From NCBI RefSeq assembly GCF_009765165.1, contig NZ_VLNU01000001.1, forward strand, positions 3,168,247 through 3,232,246: DNA of 64,000 nt, given 5' to 3'. The position numbers and the translations under genes were made by a program. The notes below the pieces were generated by a model. It had not been told where the DNA came from and did not search any database. It was given only the letters and a program-made list of their open reading frames with translations. Each line of letters begins with the position of its first letter. Within the stretch, counting starts at the first letter, position 1. Positions 57,418-64,000 of this stretch are shown in pieces. This stretch comes from Lysobacter panacisoli. GTDB taxonomy: Bacteria > Pseudomonadota > Gammaproteobacteria > Xanthomonadales > Xanthomonadaceae.

Positions 57418-59670
57418 TCAGAATTCCTGCCAGTCAGTGTCGCCGCCGCTCGCGGCGGCCTTGACGCGGAGCTTCGGCGCAGGCGTCACGCGGCGCGCCG
57501 GTGGCACGGCGGTGCGCTTGTTCGGGCGGGGAAGGTCGATGACGTCGGCGGGTGCGGCCTGCGCTGCCTGTGCCGTGCGGGTCGCGCGGAACACCGCCAC
57601 CGTCTGCACCAGCTGCTCGGCCTGCTGCTCCAGACTGCGCGCAGCGGCGGATGCTTCTTCCACCAGCGCGGCGTTCTGCTGCGTACCCTCGTCCATCGAG
57701 GTGATGGCGTGGTTGATCTGGTCGATGCCCGAGCTCTGCTCCTGCGATGCCGCCGAGATGTCCGCGATGATATCGGTCACCTTCCGCACGCTGGTCACGA
57801 TCTCTTCCATCGTGCGACCGGCGTGACCGACCAGAACGCTGCCTTCCTCGACCTTGGTCATCGAGTCGGTGATCAGCTGCTTGATCTCCTTGGCGGCATT
57901 GGCCGAACGTTGTGCGAGCGAGCGCACTTCCGCGGCGACCACCGCGAAGCCGCGGCCCTGCTCGCCGGCCCGCGCGGCTTCGACCGCGGCGTTCAGCGCC
58001 AGGATGTTGGTCTGGAAGGCGATGCCGTCGATCACGCCGATGATGTCGCCGATCTTCTTCGACGAGGTGGTGATGTCGTTCATCGTCTGCACGACTTCGC
58101 CCACCACCGTACCGCCCTGGCCGGCGACTTCGGCCGCGGTCTGCGCGAGCTGGTTGGCCTGACGCGCGTTGTCGGCGTTCTGGCGCACGGTCGAAGTGAG
58201 TTCTTCCATCGACGATGCGGTTTCTTCCAGCGACGCGGCCTGCTGCTCGGTGCGCTGCGACAGGTCGTTGTTGCCGGCGGCGATCTCGGCGGCAGCGCTG
58301 CTGATCGCGTCAGAACCCTGTCGGATCTGGCCGACGATCTGCGCGAGCTGCTCGACGGTGCGGTTGGCGTCGTGCGAGAGACGCCCGAACTGGCCGGGCA
58401 GTTCGACTTCGACGCGACGATCGAGATCGCCAGCGGTTACCGCGGAGAGCAGAGAACCGACTTCATCCAGCCCGTGGTCGGCGGTAGCCATCAGTTCGTT
58501 CAATGCCTGCACCACGTCGCGATAGACGAATTCGAAATGCTGCGCATCGCCACGTACGGAGAAATCGCCCGCGACCGCGGCGTCGACCAGCGTCTTTATC
58601 TCGGCGTTGATTGCCTGCATGCCCTGCTTGACCGAGTCGACGGCGGCGGTGATGCGCGCCTTCTGGCCCGGCAGGCGGTCCATGTCCACCGACAGGTCGC
58701 CGCGCGCATAGGCCGCGACGACCTCGATCGCACGGGCGTTCATCTGGATGTGCGACTGCACCAGTGCGTTGATCTGCTGCGCCATGCGACCGTACGCGCC
58801 GGGCAGGGCAGAGCTGTCGACGCGGAAGTCGATCTCGCCTTCGTCGTGGCGGCGCGCGATCTCGCCCTGCGCCTGTTCGAAGCGCTGCAGCGTGGCCTGC
58901 ATCTGCTGCATGCTGCGCAGCAGGCGGCCGGCCTCGTCCTCGCTTTCCACGACGATGCGGTCGTCGATGCGGCCCGCCGCGATGCCCTCGGCAACCTGCG
59001 TCGCGCGCAGCAGCGGACGGGAGATGGCGCGCGCGAGCAGCACGCCGAGCGCCGTCGCGAGCAGCACCAGCACGCCGATGCCGATGGCCATGCTGAGCTG
59101 GGTGCGGTGGTAGTCGGCCTCGGACTGCGCGACCAGCGCGTCCAGCCCCTTGGCGTTGTGCTCGGTCAGCACGTCCAGGGCCTCGAACAGCTTCCGGCGC
59201 GACGGACGCGATTCCTCGCCGGATACACGCCTGGCCTCGTCGAAATCGTCGGCGGCGATCGCGGCCATCATCCGACCGTGCGCGGCGAAGTAATTGTCCA
59301 GCCCGGCGCGTACCGTGCCGAACAGCCTGCGCTCCTCGTCGCCGTTGATGAGCTTCTCGTATGCCGACAGGGTCTCCTTCAGATCGGTCTCCACGCCGTT
59401 CATGCGCTTGCTGTAGTCGGCCAGTTCCTCGGCCTTGCCCTGGAACTGCAGCTGCGAGATCTCGTAGGTCCGGTACTCGCCCAGTTGTCCGCGCATGCCG
59501 AGCAGATGGCGGACCGACGGCACCCAGTTGCGGTTGATGTCGGTGATCTGCGTGTTGCGCGTGCTCAGCTGGACCATTGCGTAACCGCCAAGCGTGGCGG
59601 CCAGTGCGATGACGACGACGAAAGCCACTGCCAGTTTCCGGGCAATGGAGAGATTCCTGAAGGTATTCAT
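57418..59670 (-). CDS. Methyl-accepting chemotaxis protein
   Basis: 750 residues. Transmembrane helix 1 (about 12-33), a periplasmic four-helix-bundle-type sensor (about 35-190), helix 2 (about 192-215) and a HAMP domain, then an unusually long segment (about 270-440) with repeated HAMP-like [20 protein letters not shown] and [17 protein letters not shown] pieces, and the signalling domain with [20 protein letters not shown]. The last residues are DWQEF, a CheR/CheB tether pentapeptide. Signal unknown. No che genes are nearby. Confidence 0.95.
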   Translation of the reverse strand: MNTFRNLSIARKLAVAFVVVIALAATLGGYAMVQLSTRNTQITDINRNWVPSVRHLLGMRGQLGEYRTYEISQLQFQGKAEELADYSKRMNGVETDLKETLSAYEKLINGDEERRLFGTVRAGLDNYFAAHGRMMAAIAADDFDEARRVSGEESRPSRRKLFEALDVLTEHNAKGLDALVAQSEADYHRTQLSMAIGIGVLVLLATALGVLLARAISRPLLRATQVAEGIAAGRIDDRIVVESEDEAGRLLRSMQQMQATLQRFEQAQGEIARRHDEGEIDFRVDSSALPGAYGRMAQQINALVQSHIQMNARAIEVVAAYARGDLSVDMDRLPGQKARITAAVDSVKQGMQAINAEIKTLVDAAVAGDFSVRGDAQHFEFVYRDVVQALNELMATADHGLDEVGSLLSAVTAGDLDRRVEVELPGQFGRLSHDANRTVEQLAQIVGQIRQGSDAISSAAAEIAAGNNDLSQRTEQQAASLEETASSMEELTSTVRQNADNARQANQLAQTAAEVAGQGGTVVGEVVQTMNDITTSSKKIGDIIGVIDGIAFQTNILALNAAVEAARAGEQGRGFAVVAAEVRSLAQRSANAAKEIKQLITDSMTKVEEGSVLVGHAGRTMEEIVTSVRKVTDIIADISAASQEQSSGIDQINHAITSMDEGTQQNAALVEEASAAARSLEQQAEQLVQTVAVFRATRTAQAAQAAPADVIDLPRPNKRTAVPPARRVTPAPKLRVKAAASGGDTDWQEF

Positions 59671-59763
59671 GGGGGGTGTTTATCCGTAAGCGGACAAGGC
59701 CGCGGATTGTTTCAATCCGGTTAACGGCGGCCCCCATGAGGGCTGAAGACGCAAAGCTGAACG

Positions 59764-59788
59764 CCCGGTCAGGTAAATCCCGACCGGG
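59764..59788. terminator. Hairpin between jetC and the chemoreceptor gene
   Basis: CCCGGTC (59764-59770), 11-base loop, GACCGGG (59782-59788). It sits 45 bases past the jetC stop on the minus strand; no T tract is seen, so it is a weak terminator call. Confidence 0.4.
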
Positions 59789-59833
59789 TATGTGGGGAGA
59801 ATCGGACGCGTCGTCGATACGCGTCGGTATGCG

Positions 59834-62800
59834 TTACGCGGTTTCCTGTTCCGCCGCGATGCGCGCGATCTCCGCTTCGAGCAGTTGCGGATGCACGAGG
59901 AACTGGTCGCTGGCGAGCAGTTCGCGTCCGCGCTCGTGCACGGCCACGCGCTCGAGCTGGATGTTGGGGCCGTCGCGGAACAACTCGATGTAGCTGTCAA
60001 GCACGCCCGACAGGGTGCCCTGAGCGGTGTCGGGTGCGGCGAGGATCAACTGCAGGCCGAGTGAGCGCAGGTAATTTGTGGTGGCGCGCGCGTTCTGCGC
60101 GTCGATCTTGTCGCCGAACTCGTCGAGCATGATCACGCCGATGCCGCCCTGCTGGCCTTCGCCCTTGCCGTAGGCGGCGGCGAGTGCGGCGCCGGCGATC
60201 ACGTACAGCGGCGCGCGGTGCTCGCCGCCGGAGCCCGAACGCATGCGCTCGCTGAGCGTGCCGATCACCGTGTCCTCCTGCTTGATCACCACCTCGAACG
60301 TGAAGAAGCGGCGGTAATCGTCGAGCGGCGAGGGCGTGCCCGCGGCCTTGCCGCCCCGGTCCTCGATGATGTCGCGGAACGCGGCAGGCACTTCGCCGGC
60401 AGTGCCAAACAGCGTGTCGCTCTCGCCGACTTCGGCGGCCTTGCCGATGAAGCGGTGCAGCTCGCGGAACTCCGGTGCGACGTCGTAACGGAACTCGTAG
60501 CGCTCGTTGTTCGAGAACGCCGGGCTGCGTCGCAGCGTGCGGTTGAGCGTGCCGATCTGATGGCGCAGGCGGGTGAAGTTGTCGTACAGCGCCGAGGCCA
60601 CATTGGCGCGGAAGGTCTCGACCGCGGTGGTGTAGGCCTCGTCGGCGGCGGACTGGTGCTGCACCAGCTCGGTGCCCTGCAGGTAGGCGATGTCCTTGCC
60701 GAGCAGTGCGCTGGCACGGCGCCACTCGTGCGCTTCCATCTCTAGCGTGACGACGTGGTCCTTCGCGTATTGCTGGAAGCGGCTCCACGCCTCGGGATTG
60801 AGGCGATCGAGCAGCTTGTCGCTCTCGTCCGCGCGCGCCTGGCAACGCTGCATGCGCTCGGCGAGCTCCGGGTGCTTCGCATCGAGATCGTCGCGATGCT
60901 GTTCGACCAGATTCGCATCGACGTCGGCATGCGCGAACGCCTCGCTCGCGGCGCGCGCGATGGCGTCGCTGCCTTCTCGCAACGCAGTCAGGGCGGTTTC
61001 GGCTTCGCCACGCTTGCCCTCGGACAGCGCTTCTTCGCGCAGCAGGCGTTCGACCAGTTCTTCCAGTTCGCGGCGATGCTGTTCGGCTTCGCGCGCGTGT
61101 TCGCTCAAGCGCAGAAGGTCAGGGCTCTCGAGCGCGTCGCGGCTCTCGACCAGCGAGCGGTAGCGCGACGCGGCCTCGCGGTGCTGCAACAGCAGCGCGT
61201 GCGCGGCGCCAGCGAGCTCCTCGGCGTCGCCGATGCGCGACAGGCCAGTGGCGCTGGCCTGAAGCGGGCGCCAGCGTGCTTCGAGCTCGCGAATGCGACG
61301 CTCCTCGCTGTCCAGTTCCTCACGCAGCAGGCGTGCGCGTTCGCGGTTGCCGCTGGCGCCGATCTTGAGTTCGCCCGCGGCTGGGAGGCGCTGGCGTTCC
61401 ACGCCGCCGCCCTTCGCGACCAGTCCGTCCTTGCTGAGCCCGTGGCGCGTGCGCACGACCTCGGCGTCGGTCTCGACGCAGCGCAGGTCGCCGAGCTGGC
61501 GGCGAAGGTAGGCGAGGGCGTCGGTGTTGTCGCTGGCGAGCAGCGCAGCGACCTGGTTGGACGAGGGTTCGTTGTCGTTGCGTGCGTTGCGTGCCTGGCT
61601 GGTCAATGCGAGCTTCACGCCGTACACCGAACGCGGACCCTGCAGGTCGCGGTACAGGCGCACCGCGCGTTCCTCATGCTCCGGGGGAATCAGCAGCGCT
61701 TCGACGTGGCTGCGCAGGTAGGCTTCGATCGCGCGTTGCCAGCTCGCATCGGTGACCTGCACCAGGTCGCACACCGGGCGCGCGACGATGCCCTCGTCGG
61801 CGAGGTAGCCCATCAGGCGCACCACGTCCGGGCGCAGCTCGGCCTTGCCCGCGTGCAGGCGCGCGAGGTTCTCGCGTGCGGCGGCGGCGCGCTGCTTCGA
61901 CTGCTCCAACGCATTGTGCTGCTCGCGTTCGTGCGCGCGCACGGCCGCGATCAGCGGCGCGGCTTCGACGATGGCCGCATGCAGCTGCGCGTGCAGCGCG
62001 TCGGGCACCACGTCGATGTCCGCATCGCCGGCGAGCGAGGCGATCTGCTGGTACAGCGCACGCCAAGGCGCGGTCGCGCGCTCGGTGGATGCGGCGTCGA
62101 CGGCTGGAATGTCGAGCTTCGCCGCCGCCTGCAGCTGGTCGCGCACGTAGCCGGCGCTGACCATCAGTTCCTTTTTCAGTCGCGCCAGTTCAGCCTGGTA
62201 GGGGCGCAGCAGTTCGGCGAACGAGCTCTGTTCGCCATAGCCCTGCGTGCCCTGCAGGCGACGGTTCGCTTCCTCGGCGGACTGGCGGGCGCTCTCGCGG
62301 TCGCTGCGCGCCTGCGCGAGCGCACGTTGCTTCTGGCGCAGAGTGGTCTCGGCGGCCTCGAGCGCCTGTTCGGCGGTATCGACCTGTTCCCAGTGCAGGT
62401 CGCGGCGGTACTCCGCACCGAGCGCACGGTACGAAGCGGCGCGCGTGGCCTGCTGGGCGATCCTGCGGTAGTGCTGTTCGACGTCCTGCGCCTGTTCGAT
62501 CCGGCGCGCGACCTGTTCGATCTTCTCCTTGATCTGGCGGAAGCCTTCGAGCAGGGCGCGGAAACGGGAGATCTCGGTCGGGCGCTCTTCGGCGACGAGC
62601 GTGCGCACGAACAGGTCGACATCGTTGACGCGCTGCAGGTTCAGCGCGTTCTGGAATGCCTTGCGGTAGGCGGTTGCGTCCAGGAACGACGTCGGGCCCG
62701 GGCGCAGGCGGTGCAGCAGGTCCTTCACGAACCGGTCGCTGCCCGTGTGCAGTTCGGCCTTGGTGCCGGCGGTCTTGCAGCGCTGTGCGATGCGTTCGCG

Positions 62801-63268
62801 GAACGTCGCCCACTCCAGCGGAAGCTGCTTGTCCTTCACGACCTCCAGGTGATCGTCCAGCGTCAGCGCCACGCGCGGCAGCAGGTAGAGGCCGTGCAGG
62901 CGATGGTCGGGCTCGTTGACCGAGGCGCCCAGCGCGATGCCCGCGCTCAAGGTCTCCCCGCTGGCCTGGTCTTCGAACACCAGGCTGATGTAGGTGGTCG
63001 CGGTGCGTCGCGCATGGCCATCCTCGCCACTGCGGTACACGCCGAGGCAATAGTCGCGGATGCTGCGAGCGCGATGACTGCCGCCGGCCTGCGCGTTGAA
63101 GCGGATCTGGTTGCGGTCGCCACCCAGCATCACCACCTGCAGCGCATCGAGCAGCGCGCTCTTGCCCGCGCCGTTGGGCGCGATCACGGCGGTGGTGAGG
63201 TCGAGTTCGAGGGTCTCGGCCTGGAACAGGAAGAACTGGATCAGGTGGACGCGCTTAAGCTGGAACAT
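59834..63268 (-). CDS. jetC: SMC/MukB-like ATPase, JetC type (Wadjet or Mks)
   Basis: 1144 residues. ABC head of an SMC: Walker A APNGAGKS (30-37), ABC signature SGSGGEHRAPLYV near residue 1030 and Walker B IGVIMLDEFGDKID near 1070. Two long coiled coils (about 245-470 and 650-870) flank a hinge with Gly/Pro-rich turns (about 500-620). JetC loads and translocates DNA with JetA and JetB in the Wadjet anti-plasmid complex; MksB in the condensin-like Mks system is its close relative. It overlaps jetB by 14 bases. Confidence 0.9.
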   Translation of the reverse strand: MFQLKRVHLIQFFLFQAETLELDLTTAVIAPNGAGKSALLDALQVVMLGGDRNQIRFNAQAGGSHRARSIRDYCLGVYRSGEDGHARRTATTYISLVFEDQASGETLSAGIALGASVNEPDHRLHGLYLLPRVALTLDDHLEVVKDKQLPLEWATFRERIAQRCKTAGTKAELHTGSDRFVKDLLHRLRPGPTSFLDATAYRKAFQNALNLQRVNDVDLFVRTLVAEERPTEISRFRALLEGFRQIKEKIEQVARRIEQAQDVEQHYRRIAQQATRAASYRALGAEYRRDLHWEQVDTAEQALEAAETTLRQKQRALAQARSDRESARQSAEEANRRLQGTQGYGEQSSFAELLRPYQAELARLKKELMVSAGYVRDQLQAAAKLDIPAVDAASTERATAPWRALYQQIASLAGDADIDVVPDALHAQLHAAIVEAAPLIAAVRAHEREQHNALEQSKQRAAAARENLARLHAGKAELRPDVVRLMGYLADEGIVARPVCDLVQVTDASWQRAIEAYLRSHVEALLIPPEHEERAVRLYRDLQGPRSVYGVKLALTSQARNARNDNEPSSNQVAALLASDNTDALAYLRRQLGDLRCVETDAEVVRTRHGLSKDGLVAKGGGVERQRLPAAGELKIGASGNRERARLLREELDSEERRIRELEARWRPLQASATGLSRIGDAEELAGAAHALLLQHREAASRYRSLVESRDALESPDLLRLSEHAREAEQHRRELEELVERLLREEALSEGKRGEAETALTALREGSDAIARAASEAFAHADVDANLVEQHRDDLDAKHPELAERMQRCQARADESDKLLDRLNPEAWSRFQQYAKDHVVTLEMEAHEWRRASALLGKDIAYLQGTELVQHQSAADEAYTTAVETFRANVASALYDNFTRLRHQIGTLNRTLRRSPAFSNNERYEFRYDVAPEFRELHRFIGKAAEVGESDTLFGTAGEVPAAFRDIIEDRGGKAAGTPSPLDDYRRFFTFEVVIKQEDTVIGTLSERMRSGSGGEHRAPLYVIAGAALAAAYGKGEGQQGGIGVIMLDEFGDKIDAQNARATTNYLRSLGLQLILAAPDTAQGTLSGVLDSYIELFRDGPNIQLERVAVHERGRELLASDQFLVHPQLLEAEIARIAAEQETA

Positions 63269-63881
63269 CGGAGGTCTCCTCTTCGACGCTCTCGTCTTCG
63301 TCGCGGTTGTGCTGGTCCAGGCGCTGCAGCCATTGCGCGCCGACGATCTCGACGATGGCCGGGCGCACCAGCACGCGGAACGGCTGCGCGTCGTCCGCTT
63401 CGCAATCCTCGATTCGGCACACCGACCAGCGTCGCAGCGTGCGCAGCAATGCGCGCAGCAGGCCGACTTCCGGCATCTGCCGTCCAGTCAGCGCGGGATA
63501 GGCTTCCTGCAGATCGGGCAGCTCGACGACGGCGTCGCCGTGTTCCTCGACCTGTCCCATCCGCATCGCCGCGTCGTAGCGCTGGCGCAGCACCAGCACC
63601 AGCAGGGTCTCGTCGAGCGTCACCGCAACGCCTTCGCCGTGCGAGGGCAGGGCGACCACGTAACGGTAGTGCGCGTTGCGTTCGAGGCGGATGCCGAGCG
63701 GTTCCAGCGCGGAAACGAAATCGTCGAACCAGCTCTCGACGAGGTGGTAGGCGTTCTTCGAGCGGCGATCGGCGCTGTAGAGCACCTGTTCGGTCACCAG
63801 CCGGTACGCGGCGCGCTCGAAATCCTGGGGCGCGTACACGCCGTTGGTGAGCTGGCTCAATGTGGTCCAGGAACGTTTCAT
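63255..63881 (-). CDS. jetB: JetB/MksE-like (DUF4194) protein
   Basis: 208 residues. DUF4194 pattern: RSWTTLSQLTNGVYAPQDFERAAYRLVTEQVLY (in part), YHLVESWFDDFVSALEPLGI and ALTGRQMPEVGLLRALLRTLRR. It is the winged-helix accessory subunit, like MukE/MksE, that binds the kleisin. Its start overlaps the jetA stop (ATGA) and its end overlaps jetC by 14 bases, the coupled order A-B-C of Wadjet operons. The C terminus is very acidic. Confidence 0.9.
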   Translation of the reverse strand: MKRSWTTLSQLTNGVYAPQDFERAAYRLVTEQVLYSADRRSKNAYHLVESWFDDFVSALEPLGIRLERNAHYRYVVALPSHGEGVAVTLDETLLVLVLRQRYDAAMRMGQVEEHGDAVVELPDLQEAYPALTGRQMPEVGLLRALLRTLRRWSVCRIEDCEADDAQPFRVLVRPAIVEIVGAQWLQRLDQHNRDEDESVEEETSDVPA

Positions 63882-64000
63882 GCGGTCTTCCGGGTGCGGC
63901 GCAGCACGAAACGTGGCGCCTGCAGGTAATCGTTGCCGGCACGCTGGCCTTCGACGGGTTCGATGCGGAACCCGCGCAGCATCCGGTTGAGGGGGTCGTC
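63878..64000 (-). CDS. jetA: JetA/MksF-like kleisin, C-terminal end only
   Basis: 40 residues and the stop are visible, ending ...YLQAPRFVLRRTRKTA; the rest is past the right edge. The segment fits the end of a DUF3375 (JetA) protein and the position, directly upstream of and overlapping jetB by ATGA, agrees. Identity rests on context more than on these 40 residues. Confidence 0.7.
   Translation of the reverse strand, partial: DDPLNRMLRGFRIEPVEGQRAGNDYLQAPRFVLRRTRKTA

Noticed and set aside
55954..59724. 1256-codon frame opposite the porin and chemoreceptor genes
   Set aside because: Spans three real genes in a shadow frame and shows no domain.
60755..63850. 1031-codon frame opposite jetC
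   Set aside because: Shadow of the SMC gene; Leu/Val/Arg-rich with no recognisable motif.

Overview
The window is a high-GC, gene-dense bacterial chromosome segment. The gene orders clpS-clpA // infA-aat and trxB // ald-ftsK-lolA-rarA, the short -10 to ATG distances (leaderless starts) and the TCCCTCTCCC/GGGAGAGGGA intergenic repeat suggest a Lysobacter-like member of the Xanthomonadaceae. This is inferred from gene order and sequence style; no 16S gene is present.

Layout. 1-14062 is a conserved core: a partial exported YbjN-like protein, the N-degron adaptor and unfoldase (clpS, clpA), a leftward trxB-GNAT-DUF482-aat-infA operon, then rightward ald, ftsK, lolA, a secreted protein and rarA. 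Between trxB and ald there is a TATAAT box followed 200 bases later by a strong terminator that lies before ald, so a small RNA or attenuated leader is likely.

14063-19137 is the most unusual region. A glycine-rich exported protein, a small exported protein, a C39-peptidase-like protein, a FapE-like exported protein and a coiled-coil plus beta-barrel outer-membrane protein form one operon. The last three match the biogenesis half of the Pseudomonas Fap functional-amyloid operon, but the predicted fibre protein is a PGRS-like glycine-rich chain. A sigma-54-type -24/-12 promoter with two 13-bp direct repeats 21 bp apart upstream is a good candidate for its control.

19297-35735 is accessory metabolism and envelope: a DUF4136 lipoprotein, a TIGR04325-type methyltransferase, a TPR protein, a GMC oxidoreductase, a BlaI/M56 sensor pair, VOC proteins, an AlkD-like protein, a DUF202 protein with nine RT heptads, and a sulfatase/HAD/formylglycine-generating-enzyme operon. 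35800-43243 holds redox and regulatory genes: a PEBP-like protein, two AraC regulators, an SDR, an aldo/keto reductase, and a SoxR-controlled oxidoreductase/MFS operon with a textbook SoxR operator.

43314-56234 continues with a glycosyltransferase, trhO, an HI0933-like flavoprotein, a serine hydrolase, ChrA, a luciferase-like oxidoreductase, a lipoprotein FKBP, an ArsR/SRPBCC pair with twin operators, and an orphan gpV-like spike plus PAAR-like protein pair. 56236-64000 runs leftward: a phosphate-porin-like protein, a chemoreceptor with a C-terminal DWQEF tether, and the jetC, jetB and partial jetA (MukBEF-like, Wadjet-type) genes at the right edge, with no jetD immediately downstream.
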